From assembly GCF_000633935.1 (NCBI RefSeq), contig NZ_KK214996.1, positions 494,928 through 558,927 of the forward strand: a DNA stretch of 64,000 nt. The letters run 5' to 3'. Position 1 is the first letter of the stretch; each line of letters opens with the position of its first letter. The stretch is from Ectothiorhodospira haloalkaliphila ATCC 51935 (GTDB lineage: Bacteria > Pseudomonadota > Gammaproteobacteria > Ectothiorhodospirales > Ectothiorhodospiraceae). The notes below the pieces were generated by a model that saw only the letters and a list, made by a program, of their open reading frames with translations, did not search any database and was not told where the DNA came from. This document shows positions 56,610-64,000 of this stretch, one piece after another. Both the position numbers and the translations under genes were made by a program.

Positions 56610-57872
56610 TCACCTGATCTTTTCCGGCAATTCAGCCGCATCATCGCCGGTTTCTCTTTGATACCTCTCAAGCAATGTCGCTTCAGTGTAGTTCTTTGCG
56701 TTCTTCCCGACCATGTACAAAAGAACTTCACGAATAGTCACCTTGTGGCCGTTGAGCATGATCTTTTTATTCGGCTCCCACATGAGCCACCGAAACGGTT
56801 CTTCATCGAGGCTATCGGGCAACTCGGCTGCCAGCTTGGCGGCCCGCGCCAGGCTCATATCCTTCGTGAAGCGGGCGATCACACGAGTCATGATTTCCAG
56901 TCCGATCGGCCGAAACAGGACATGCCCGCCATGATTCCCACGATACTTCTTGACCACCGGTTCGGTGTTCTTCGCGCTGAAAAATTCGTCCAGCGCTTTG
57001 AAATTCTTTCTGAGCTGAAGGAAATAGCTTTCCGCGAACCTCAAATATTTATCCAGCGTCTGGTCGTCGGCACGGACCCTCTGCAAATCCGCCTTCTGCT
57101 CTCTCAAATCCGAATACGCGTTGGTAAACAGGATCGTCAGCACGTCGTAGAGGTTGGCGATTGTCGTTAAGCTCGTCGTGTTGGCGGTCGGCATGTTGTT
57201 GCTGGCGACAAAAGCGAGCCTGTTGTCTGCGAAAAGCTTCGTTTCTTCAATGAGTCGCCTTACGCAAATGGCCATGACATCGTCTTCATCGAGGGCGATG
57301 ATTTCCCCCTTGGAAACGGGTCGTGCCGTCTTGTTCAAGGTCGTGAACAACCGGCGTGTGCGCTCCAATCCTTTTTTGGTGTCCTTGTGTCCGACGAATA
57401 TGACGGAGAGTTCATCATAGGGGTCGTTGTCCAGACCGTCTTTCACAGCCTTCTTGATGCCCGCCAGACGATGCTGACCGTCAAGCGCAAAAAGCTTCTC
57501 CTGTCCCGTCAGCGTCAGGAAGCCGACAGAGGAAACCGTATCCTCGGTCAGGTTCTTCAACTCATCCGGGGCGGTCTTGCTCCGAACATCCGAAAGGGCG
57601 TGCCAGTTCGGCTGGCCGCCGTATGTAGCAATGACAAGGGAATTGAAGAAGCGCTCGGGCTGCCTCTTGAGATAATCCGCTATCTGTGCGGCACGGCCTC
57701 TCTTGAGGTGTCTTTGGATCATGTCCGAAAGCTCTTCGTTCTCGTGGATTTCCTCCGCGAAGTTGACGCGGGAACTCAATTCCCCCACGTCCATAAGGCA
57801 TGAATAGAAAACCCAGTCGCCCATGACGCCACGGAGGGCCGGCAGTACGATTTTCTTGTGCTTTTTCGCCAT
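56610..57872 (-). CDS. DGQHR domain protein (DndB-like)
   Basis: The 420-residue protein carries the diagnostic FALDGQHRLAGI (DGQHR at residues 131-135). LSVIFVGHKD and FTTLNKTARPVSKGEIIALDEDD follow, typical of the DndB/DGQHR family. DndB is a transcriptional repressor of dnd genes in some double-strand phosphorothioation systems. A DGQHR gene is not part of the core SspABCD set, so its presence here is notable. Its ATG overlaps the GIY-YIG stop by one base (TAATG) and GGAGGG lies 10 bases upstream, so the two are coupled. A regulatory role or a DNA-contact role are both possible. Confidence 0.9.
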   Translation of the reverse strand: MAKKHKKIVLPALRGVMGDWVFYSCLMDVGELSSRVNFAEEIHENEELSDMIQRHLKRGRAAQIADYLKRQPERFFNSLVIATYGGQPNWHALSDVRSKTAPDELKNLTEDTVSSVGFLTLTGQEKLFALDGQHRLAGIKKAVKDGLDNDPYDELSVIFVGHKDTKKGLERTRRLFTTLNKTARPVSKGEIIALDEDDVMAICVRRLIEETKLFADNRLAFVASNNMPTANTTSLTTIANLYDVLTILFTNAYSDLREQKADLQRVRADDQTLDKYLRFAESYFLQLRKNFKALDEFFSAKNTEPVVKKYRGNHGGHVLFRPIGLEIMTRVIARFTKDMSLARAAKLAAELPDSLDEEPFRWLMWEPNKKIMLNGHKVTIREVLLYMVGKNAKNYTEATLLERYQRETGDDAAELPEKIR

Positions 57873-58393
57873 TACCGGAACGCCCTCCGTTTTTGCTTTG
57901 TATCGGCTTCAAGGTCTCCCTCGGAGAACGGCGGCATCAGCGCCGTGTTGAGCTGTTTTTCGAGCGCCTGCAAATCATTTGAGGAAATATCATCGTCGAT
58001 GGGAGCGAAATAGAACCGCAGCACCTGATGCCAGGTTCCGATCATCCGTGCTATGCGTGCGCGTTTCTTGACCTTTCTGGCATTGAGATACTCCTTATAC
58101 CGGTCCCTCAGCGAGCGTTCGGAATCGCGTCCTGCGATTCCAATGTAGAGAACGTACCCGTGGGGCGGTAGAACAGCATTATTCCTGCAAATCGCGAAAG
58201 CGTAGATACCTCGCTTGTCAGCAGGAACCTTTTCCAGCTCTTCGTCACCGTAGCTGATGGAGTCCCACGCAAGGGCCTCGATTGCGTGCTCATTCGCCAT
58301 CATCTTGTCTGGCGACAAAGTGACGGGCACCGTGTACTTGGCGATTTCCTCGGTTGCCTCGTTTGCAAAATCTATCAAGGAGTCCAGGTCCAA
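57872..58393 (-). CDS. GIY-YIG domain protein, putative nuclease
   Basis: The 173-residue product has the two hallmark strands RGIYAFAI (residues 61-68) and YVLYIGIAGRD (80-90), then a helix with RSLRDRYKEYL supplying the conserved Arg, and E145 in LQALEKQLN in the metal-binding position. The catalytic set (two Tyr, Arg, Glu) thus looks complete, suggesting a single-strand-cutting endonuclease domain. The first about 55 residues are unassigned. The start is TTG at 58393, 21 bases after the sspD stop; an internal ATG at 58303 is an alternative but lacks a ribosome-binding site. It lies inside the ssp operon and is coupled to the DGQHR gene. Confidence 0.85.
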   Translation of the reverse strand: MDLDSLIDFANEATEEIAKYTVPVTLSPDKMMANEHAIEALAWDSISYGDEELEKVPADKRGIYAFAICRNNAVLPPHGYVLYIGIAGRDSERSLRDRYKEYLNARKVKKRARIARMIGTWHQVLRFYFAPIDDDISSNDLQALEKQLNTALMPPFSEGDLEADTKQKRRAFR

Positions 58394-58414
58394 CCGTCCG
58401 TGCCCCCGCCTTCT

Positions 58415-59251
58415 TTATTTGTGACACGCCAGACAGACTTTGGCCTTGCCGTACAGGTCGTCGATATCCAGCGGCTCGCTGTCCGGCCGGAGCGGGTTCG
58501 GCTGAACCTTCGACTTCATGCGGGCAAGCCGTTGTTCGTGCTCTTCCCTGATCTGCGCGACGCGCTCCGGCTGCTGCAGCTCTTCGAGAGATTCGCCCTG
58601 GCTCCAGGTGAACGGGGAACCGTGTTCGACAGCGTCCTTCTCATACGCTTTAGCCTCTTCGAATGCGTCCGGGTGTTGCTCCTTAAGCCGCACCCATTCA
58701 ATTTTCTGCTGGAAGAAGCAGAAGGTGCAGCCGCTGCGGGTCCGCCACTCGTAATATTTCGGCAAGCCGAGCCCGGCCCCTTCCAGGACATCGAGGACGC
58801 CGGCCTTGTCGATTCCGGCTTCCTTGAACGGCAGCTTCACGATCAGCTTGTCATGCTTCGAGGAATACCCGTCACGGTATTCCTCGTCACTGCGGATGGC
58901 GACGTAGCTGTACACCGTAATGCCGTCGTCGAGCATTGGGCGTAGCCAGCGCTCGAACGGGCGAAGCTTGAGCTGCCGCGTGCACCAGCGCGTCTGGGGC
59001 GACGGCAGGAAATCATTGTACTGCTTGAGCCAGAAATCGAAGTCGCGGTCGGGATTCAGTCGCAATATCGGTTGCCCGAGAAAGCCCTCCAGCCGCCCGA
59101 GATATTCGTAGACTTCGGGCAGCTCTTTGCCGGTGTCCGTGAAGAAATATTCGATTTTCAGCTCAGGAAGATGCTGACGCATGTAGACGGCAAGAGCCGC
59201 GCTGTCGCGGCCCCCGGAAAGACCAAGGACGTGTCTCACAGGACCGTTCAT
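58415..59251 (-). CDS. sspD: Phosphorothioation sulfurtransferase SspD (PP-loop, DndC-like)
   Basis: The 278-residue product belongs to the PAPS-reductase/ATP-pyrophosphatase family with the PP-loop LSGGRDSAAL (SGGRDS at 12-17) and FTDTGKELPE. Cysteines C90 (RWCTRQLK), C175/C178 (SGCTFCFF) and C273/C276 (KVCLACHK) could hold an Fe-S cluster, as in DndC/SspD. It would activate the DNA phosphate and insert sulfur. The ATG at 59251 overlaps the sspC stop by one base (TGATG); the TTG three bases earlier is a less likely start. The sspB-sspC-sspD order is that of the single-strand phosphorothioation system. Confidence 0.92.
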   Translation of the reverse strand: MNGPVRHVLGLSGGRDSAALAVYMRQHLPELKIEYFFTDTGKELPEVYEYLGRLEGFLGQPILRLNPDRDFDFWLKQYNDFLPSPQTRWCTRQLKLRPFERWLRPMLDDGITVYSYVAIRSDEEYRDGYSSKHDKLIVKLPFKEAGIDKAGVLDVLEGAGLGLPKYYEWRTRSGCTFCFFQQKIEWVRLKEQHPDAFEEAKAYEKDAVEHGSPFTWSQGESLEELQQPERVAQIREEHEQRLARMKSKVQPNPLRPDSEPLDIDDLYGKAKVCLACHK

Positions 59252-62200
59252 CAAGACGCAGCTCTTCCTTTCCCGTTCTTCTTGGGCAGTGCAGGCTTTT
59301 GCATGTAGCGCGTGCTCAGTTCCGCCAGCGCAGCGAGAATGATGCTGCGCCTGGTTGTGTCGGATTCGTCGAGCGCCGCTTCGACACGGTCTATGAGCGC
59401 GTTTACGGCTGCGCGGTCCGAGTCCGCAAGATAGAATTCTTCAAGAATCGGCGCGGGCCGTCCGTTCGTGCCGATAACGACGGCCATCGCATGACGCTTG
59501 TCGGGACGGCCCTTGACGCGTGCGTAGGTTTCCGCGCGAAGGAATTTCTGCGCCATATCGGCGACCTCGATCGCTGCCTGGTCAAGGTCGGGATCGACCC
59601 AGTCGCGCGGCGGCTTGTTCGCGGCCAGACTGGCAATCCCCTCGAAACTCTCGTCCGAACCGTCGAAGCGGGCCAGCCGACCGACGAAGGCGTCGAGCCG
59701 GAAGTCGCCGGCGAGCTGTCTGATATTCTCGGCGCGCTCACGCAGCTCCGCGAGAGACTGCGACGAAATGTTCGGCACCTGCAATTCGGCGAGCATCAGG
59801 TCGCGCATGCGATGCAGCATGGACGGATAAGCCTGCACCAGCTCTTCGAGCCCGTCGCGGACACTCTCTATCACCCGGCGCAGATCGGCATCCGTGTCTA
59901 GCGCCACGTCCTCTCCGAGGGTTCCCGGAATATCATCGAACAGGAATCGGTTCGGATCGTGCGCGCGTTTGAACAGGTCGCGAATGCGCGCCGCGTTGGC
60001 GGACAGGCGCATTGTCCGTGTCGTCCAGTTCGGCAACTGCTCGAATATGGACATCAACCCGCGACCAACGTCGATGGGTTCAAGATGCACAAGCTCGTTG
60101 GTCTGATCGAGATCGCGAACGACTTCCGCCATATCCGACAAAAGACGCCGCGCGATATCCGTCAGGTCCATCCAGCGCAACTGGATGACGGTCGCGTCCT
60201 TGGCGAGATAATCGGCATCTACATCGTCGAACCGGACCCTGAAAATTCCCTCGCGGTAAACCGCAAGCTTGTCACGCTGGGACTGGATGAACGCGACGGC
60301 GAGAAGCGGCATCAGGCCGTCTTTGACGCCGAACGGCGGATCGCGCCACAGCTCGAAAATCTCCGAAACGGTCACCGTCCGTTCGGCATTCTTTTTTACG
60401 TATTCGAAGGCGGCCTGCCACATCGGCGCGAGACCGCACGGATCGTCACCGTCCGTGGGCGCAACGAACCGGAACGTCTTGCCCTGCCGGACGTACAGGC
60501 GGGTTTTTTCCAGGATGGAAGCAAACAGCCCGCCTTCGGCCGGGTAGCCATCGATACCGAGCCGCGCGTCGCCTTCATTGACGACCATGCGGTGCAGCAA
60601 CTTGTTCTGCGCCATTACGGCGCTGCCGGACGGCTGTTGCCGGTTGAGCAATTCGTTATGAAGACGCGGGCTCTCGGGGAAGCGGCGGTCCGCCAGTTCC
60701 GAGGCGATGCTGTTCAGATCGGCCTGTTGCAGCCGCTTTTTGTGATGTTTTTTGCGGAACCACAGCGCATTGTCGAAGGCTTTGTGCAGTTCGGTTTCCA
60801 AAAGCGCCTGCAACGCAGCAAGCCGGGCCGAAACCTCCCGTCGGGCAACCTGGTCTCCGGCCAGTTCGGGGTGACTGTTGCTGACGTTTTCCAGCGCGAT
60901 CAGTTCCCGGGCCAGCGGCACGACGGCCCATGACTGTTTGGAAATGCCGACGACGATATCGCCCTTGCCCTTCCCGCTGTGGGAGGCCGCTTCCCGGCAA
61001 AGCTTTTCAGCCCGTCCCTCTTTTTCTCCCTCAATCGGGATCGCCAGCAGAAACTGTCCGATCGAGCCATTTTCCGGCTCAAATCCGGCGGCGAACTCGA
61101 CGATGTCGCTGACCGGCACGATGTTCACATCGAACCACCGCATGGCGCCGGTTTCGTGGTAGTGGCGCTTGGCGAGGATCGGCTGAAGACCGGCAAGCGA
61201 CTTCAGGTGCCCGAAGTCGATCTCGTCGATTTCATCGAGCGCCGTCCGGACGGCCCGTTCGATATCGAAGTCGCTGCCGGCGAAAATGGCGCGGGCGTCG
61301 AGAAACTTTTTGAAGATCGTGAGCGACCAGCCGTCGAGGTCGGAAAGCGCCTTCTCAATTGCCTTTTGCGGCGTGTCGGGAAAGCAGGATTGCAGCAATT
61401 CGGAATTCGGAAGTAGGCCCGAGCGTTCCTTGAACAGGTCGATCACGGCAATGGTCTTGAGCAACCTGACATGCAGCGCATCGCCGCCAAGGGACTCGCA
61501 GCGTTCCAGCACTTCGGCCGCCAGCGCCCACCGGTGTCCGTCAGGCGAAGCCAGTATGGACGGCTCGAGGTTGGCGCGCAGATAGTCCCACAGCCGGTCG
61601 GGGCCGTAGAGTTCGCCGTCCTTCGCATGGTTCAGGAAGTTCTGAAATCCGTGCAGTTCGGATGAATTGAGGAATCCGAAAATACTGCGCTGGTTCTGGC
61701 CGAAACGCCGCCGCGAAATCGGGCCAAGTAGCGCGGCGACGACCGGGTGCAGCGGCCAGCAGTCCTCAAGCATCGAAGCCAGCCGCGAAGCGTCCTCTCG
61801 AGGCCGATCGCGCCGCGCGAATGCGGCGACCGAAGACGCAAGAGCGCCCGGCTTCTTCGCGACATGATCGCTCTCTATCGCACGGGAGATGAGGTCGATT
61901 TGTTCTTCACCCGCCGTATCGACGACAAGGTCGATGAACCGGCCCTGTATCTTCGCCCATTCGTCCCGCATGTCATGCGAGAGCCGGTGCGCGTATTCCT
62001 CAAATGCCTGGTGCAGCACGCCGACGATCAGGAGACGCCCGTTGCTGCGTGAAGCCGCTTCGGCGAGCTGCTGAAGGATGTAGATATCCGAGCCGTCCTG
62101 CGCGGCGGCTTCGAGAAACTTACCCATTTCGTCGATGAAGAGGACAAGCCCGCCATGGGTCTTCGGCTTACATGCGGCCGCGTCGGTAAGCGTCTCTATC

Positions 62201-62649
62201 AGGTTGGTCTCGGTCCATCCGCCGCGCGGTACGCGCGGCACAAGCCCGGCTCTTTTGGCGGCTTCACCTATGACTGTAACGGGATCTGCGCGTGTACCGA
62301 CGACGGGAAGGATGCGCCATCCCTTCGTGCCTGTCGGCAAGGCTTTCCGGATCGTATTCGTCAGGCTCTGCCCGAAAACCTTCGCCGCCTGTTTTTGCAA
62401 TCCGACATCGCCGTTCAACAGCGCGGCCAGCGCAACGGCAAGGCTGGATTTGCCGCTGCCGTAGGGGCCGGTCCAGGTGAATGCGCCCTGTCCGGTCTCG
62501 GACACGTGCCGCGCCATCGTGGCGAGAACTTCCGCTGAGGATTGCGGGCAGGCAAAGCCGTCGAGGGCAGCGGCGTCCCCGAGGTCGGTGTCGATGCGGA
62601 CCGATCTCAGGAAACGGCGGGCGATGCGGACGCGCTCCTTTAGTAGCAT
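59251..62649 (-). CDS. sspC: Large P-loop ATPase SspC
   Basis: The start at ATG 62649 (MLLKERVRIARRFLRSVRID), preceded by AAAGAGG, gives 1132 residues. Walker A is WTGPYGSGKSSLA (GPYGSGKS at 61-68) and Walker B LVLFIDEMGKFLE (Asp173, Glu174). The remaining about 900 residues are largely helical, with no domain I can name. The size and position between a DUF4007 gene and a PP-loop gene identify it as SspC, the ATPase of the SspABCD phosphorothioation complex. It overlaps sspB (TAATG) and sspD (TGATG) by one base each, implying fixed translational stoichiometry. A longer frame upstream to 62766 overlaps sspB and is not used. Confidence 0.9.
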   Translation of the reverse strand: MLLKERVRIARRFLRSVRIDTDLGDAAALDGFACPQSSAEVLATMARHVSETGQGAFTWTGPYGSGKSSLAVALAALLNGDVGLQKQAAKVFGQSLTNTIRKALPTGTKGWRILPVVGTRADPVTVIGEAAKRAGLVPRVPRGGWTETNLIETLTDAAACKPKTHGGLVLFIDEMGKFLEAAAQDGSDIYILQQLAEAASRSNGRLLIVGVLHQAFEEYAHRLSHDMRDEWAKIQGRFIDLVVDTAGEEQIDLISRAIESDHVAKKPGALASSVAAFARRDRPREDASRLASMLEDCWPLHPVVAALLGPISRRRFGQNQRSIFGFLNSSELHGFQNFLNHAKDGELYGPDRLWDYLRANLEPSILASPDGHRWALAAEVLERCESLGGDALHVRLLKTIAVIDLFKERSGLLPNSELLQSCFPDTPQKAIEKALSDLDGWSLTIFKKFLDARAIFAGSDFDIERAVRTALDEIDEIDFGHLKSLAGLQPILAKRHYHETGAMRWFDVNIVPVSDIVEFAAGFEPENGSIGQFLLAIPIEGEKEGRAEKLCREAASHSGKGKGDIVVGISKQSWAVVPLARELIALENVSNSHPELAGDQVARREVSARLAALQALLETELHKAFDNALWFRKKHHKKRLQQADLNSIASELADRRFPESPRLHNELLNRQQPSGSAVMAQNKLLHRMVVNEGDARLGIDGYPAEGGLFASILEKTRLYVRQGKTFRFVAPTDGDDPCGLAPMWQAAFEYVKKNAERTVTVSEIFELWRDPPFGVKDGLMPLLAVAFIQSQRDKLAVYREGIFRVRFDDVDADYLAKDATVIQLRWMDLTDIARRLLSDMAEVVRDLDQTNELVHLEPIDVGRGLMSIFEQLPNWTTRTMRLSANAARIRDLFKRAHDPNRFLFDDIPGTLGEDVALDTDADLRRVIESVRDGLEELVQAYPSMLHRMRDLMLAELQVPNISSQSLAELRERAENIRQLAGDFRLDAFVGRLARFDGSDESFEGIASLAANKPPRDWVDPDLDQAAIEVADMAQKFLRAETYARVKGRPDKRHAMAVVIGTNGRPAPILEEFYLADSDRAAVNALIDRVEAALDESDTTRRSIILAALAELSTRYMQKPALPKKNGKGRAAS

Positions 62650-63608
62650 TAGGCGGCCTCTTTCCCGGGGCGCGAAGCGTAGTCGCCGGGCAGCCTGGAA
62701 AGCGCCGTCTCTTCGCCGATCTCGATGTTGCGGACAACCTGCTTGAGTCCGGCGGTTTCCGACCACCGGAGTGCGCCGTCCGTAGCATCGTCGAGCACAG
62801 CGAGGCGGTCGGCCACGTCGTTCTCGTCGAATTGGAACACGCGCCCCGGACTGCCCGGCGCGTGGGCAATGGCCTCGAAGGACAGCGTGGCGGCGTTGGG
62901 ATAGAAGCGAGACCAGAAATCAACGAGGGCGTAAGCGAATACGCCGTCGCCCAAGGTCGATTTCGGACCGCGCACGAAGCGAAATCCGTCGTTCTTGCCT
63001 ATGGCTTTGATGAGCCCCAACTCCGTCAGCGGTGACTCAAGGGCATCGTCATGCCCGGACTTCCCGGACGGCTGCCGCGCGACGTAGGTGCGAATGAAAC
63101 AGGCCACGTCGTTCTTGAGCGTGGTTTGCGCAACGCGCGACCATCCGCGATCGCTCGCAAGGCGGTCCAGTTTCCGGATCAAGCCGTCTCGCTCAAACGT
63201 AATGGCGGGGTAATGGCTGAACGCCCAGAACCAAGTGGTTCGTTCAGGGTGTGCCGCGAACTGCCAGTGAAGAAGCCAAAGAGTTGCGGGATATTCCATC
63301 CACGGATCGAGTCCACCGGGACCGAACAGCAACCGGCCGAGTTCGGTGGTTTCAACCGTGTTGGTGGCAGGCTCCCGGATAATTCGCGCCGCTTTCGCCC
63401 AATAGCGGATGGAGCCGACCATGTTCTTGCCGACACCGAAACGCGCTATGGCCTCGTCGTCCCAACACGCAGCGCGGTTGTCGGTTTCGGACTCTGTCTC
63501 GGCGACGCGGTCGAACGCCTTTTTCAGCCACCCGTAGCGCAACGGGAAGGTTTCGTGCCCCGAAAACTGCGGGCTGTAGTCATTCTGAAAAAGCGGTCCG
63601 CGCGCCAT
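62649..63608 (-). CDS. sspB: DUF4007 nickase SspB of DNA phosphorothioation system
   Basis: The start at ATG 63608, with GAGGGAG upstream, gives 319 residues. The DUF4007 hallmark FSGHETFPLRYGWLKKAF is at residues 15-32, followed by GVGKNMVGSIRYW and a C-terminal FDENDVADRL. SspB in the described SspABCD system is a DUF4007 protein with nicking activity that opens one DNA strand for sulfur insertion. The upstream in-frame extension to 63674 lacks similarity. It is first in a tightly coupled operon and is divergent from sspA with a 153-bp gap. Confidence 0.93.
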   Translation of the reverse strand: MARGPLFQNDYSPQFSGHETFPLRYGWLKKAFDRVAETESETDNRAACWDDEAIARFGVGKNMVGSIRYWAKAARIIREPATNTVETTELGRLLFGPGGLDPWMEYPATLWLLHWQFAAHPERTTWFWAFSHYPAITFERDGLIRKLDRLASDRGWSRVAQTTLKNDVACFIRTYVARQPSGKSGHDDALESPLTELGLIKAIGKNDGFRFVRGPKSTLGDGVFAYALVDFWSRFYPNAATLSFEAIAHAPGSPGRVFQFDENDVADRLAVLDDATDGALRWSETAGLKQVVRNIEIGEETALSRLPGDYASRPGKEAA

Positions 63609-63644
63609 GTCTCCCTCGGGCTGCTGGATGATGCGTCCAGCTCG

Positions 63645-63674
63645 ACTGTACCCCGAATGGCGTGCTACGGTCAA
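63645..63674 (-). promoter_or_regulatory. Possible promoter for the sspBCD operon
   Basis: On the minus strand TTGACC (63674-63669), an 18-base spacer and TACAGT (63650-63645) loosely fit a sigma-70 promoter. The leader to the sspB start would be about 30 bases. The match at -10 is only partial. Confidence 0.4.
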
Positions 63675-63680
63675 TGCATG

Positions 63681-63697
63681 CTGGAGACGGGCTCCAG
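63681..63697. promoter_or_regulatory. Inverted repeat in the sspA/sspB divergent region
   Basis: CTGGAG-ACGGG-CTCCAG is a 6-bp inverted repeat just upstream of the putative sspB -35 box and about 65 bases before sspA. It could be an operator, for example for the DGQHR protein, but nothing in the sequence proves it. Confidence 0.3.
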
Positions 63698-63761
63698 AAG
63701 CGAGCCGATGCCGGAAAGCGGCAACCCGCAGGGCTTTGAGCCTCTATGTCATTGAGGAAAC

Positions 63762-64000
63762 ATGAAAATCGGAAAAACGATATATCTCGACCATCAGGCG
63801 ACGACTCCGGTCGATGCACGTGTTTTAGCCGAAATGACGCCGTATTTCAGCGAATCTTTCGGCAATCCGCATTCATCGGATCACATCCTCGGGTGGGACA
63901 CATCGCGTGTCGTGGACAATGCAGCCGCGCGAGTCGCGCGGCTGATCGGCGCGGACCCCGATGAGATCATCTTCACCTCTGGGGCGACCGAAGCGAACAA
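63762..64000 (+). CDS. sspA: Cysteine desulfurase of phosphorothioation system, N-terminal part (runs off window)
   Basis: From ATG 63762, after TTGAGGAAAC, the frame encodes [20 protein letters not shown], then [13 protein letters not shown] and [11 protein letters not shown]. This is the N-terminus of a PLP-dependent NifS/IscS-type cysteine desulfurase of the DndA/SspA kind, and the frame stays open to the window end (about 79 codons). It would mobilise sulfur from cysteine as a persulfide for SspD. The PLP Lys and the active Cys are beyond 64000. It is divergent from sspB and completes the SspABCD set. Confidence 0.93.
   Translation, partial: MKIGKTIYLDHQATTPVDARVLAEMTPYFSESFGNPHSSDHILGWDTSRVVDNAAARVARLIGADPDEIIFTSGATEAN

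Noticed and set aside
59251-62649. SspC considered as a BREX BrxC or DptF-type ATPase
   Set aside because: Large P-loop ATPases of this size are shared by several systems. The direct neighbours DUF4007 and PP-loop protein fit SspC, and no BREX methyltransferase or PglZ gene is present.
62650-62766. N-terminal extension of SspC by 39 residues
   Set aside because: It overlaps sspB in another frame, is Arg-rich shadow sequence, and lacks the ribosome-binding site found before ATG 62649.
63658-63755. A 32-codon ORF between sspB and sspA
   Set aside because: It has no ribosome-binding site or similarity. It ends just before the sspA ribosome-binding site, which is likely coincidence.

Overview
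This window is a GC-rich gammaproteobacterial chromosome. Several conserved clusters occur in gamma-type order: tpiA-glmM-folP-ftsH-rlmE/yhbY, greA-carB-carA-dapB-dnaJ-dnaK-grpE-hrcA, nadK-recN-fur-bamE-rnfH-ratA-smpB, dnaQ-rnhA-mltD, tig-clpP-clpX-lon-hupB-ppiD with tRNAs, and ilvI-ilvH-ilvC-psd-pssA. A CIRCE/HrcA-controlled heat-shock operon and the overall layout suggest a purple-sulfur or Ectothiorhodospiraceae-like lineage. That placement is inference; the sequence does not name the organism.

Positions 1-50.7 kb are almost entirely housekeeping: cell-wall precursor, folate, pyrimidine/arginine and lysine synthesis, protein quality control, trans-translation, outer-membrane assembly, and branched-chain amino acid and phospholipid synthesis. 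Seven tRNAs are present (Asp, Val, Leu, Lys, His, Arg, Pro). Two less routine blocks interrupt this: a PP2C phosphatase with two FHA proteins (26.9-29.2 kb) and a Yej-type peptide ABC transporter with a membrane-anchored binding protein (29.2-35.3 kb). The phosphatidylserine decarboxylase-like gene has Arg where the pyruvoyl-forming Ser is expected.

Positions 50.9-52.1 kb are a scarred boundary. A ychJ-like gene is cut by an IS3-family remnant. This is followed by an array of a 13-bp repeat in both orientations and by the frameshifted tail of an IS66-family transposase.

Positions 52.1-64.0 kb form a defence island. On the minus strand, starting near 63.6 kb, are sspB (DUF4007), sspC (large P-loop ATPase) and sspD (PP-loop sulfurtransferase), then a GIY-YIG nuclease-domain gene, a DGQHR (DndB-type) gene, an SF2 helicase, a GHKL ATPase and a phospholipase D-family protein. 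A divergent cysteine desulfurase gene (sspA/dndA) starts at 63762 and runs off the window. The first four families are the set expected for single-stranded DNA phosphorothioation (SspABCD). The last three look like a restriction/effector module of the sspFGH kind. The GIY-YIG plus DGQHR pair between the two modules is the most unusual part and is my candidate for an incompletely described system. The genes are translationally coupled in two blocks (sspB-C-D-GIY-DGQHR and helicase-GHKL-PLD), separated by about 90-130 bp.
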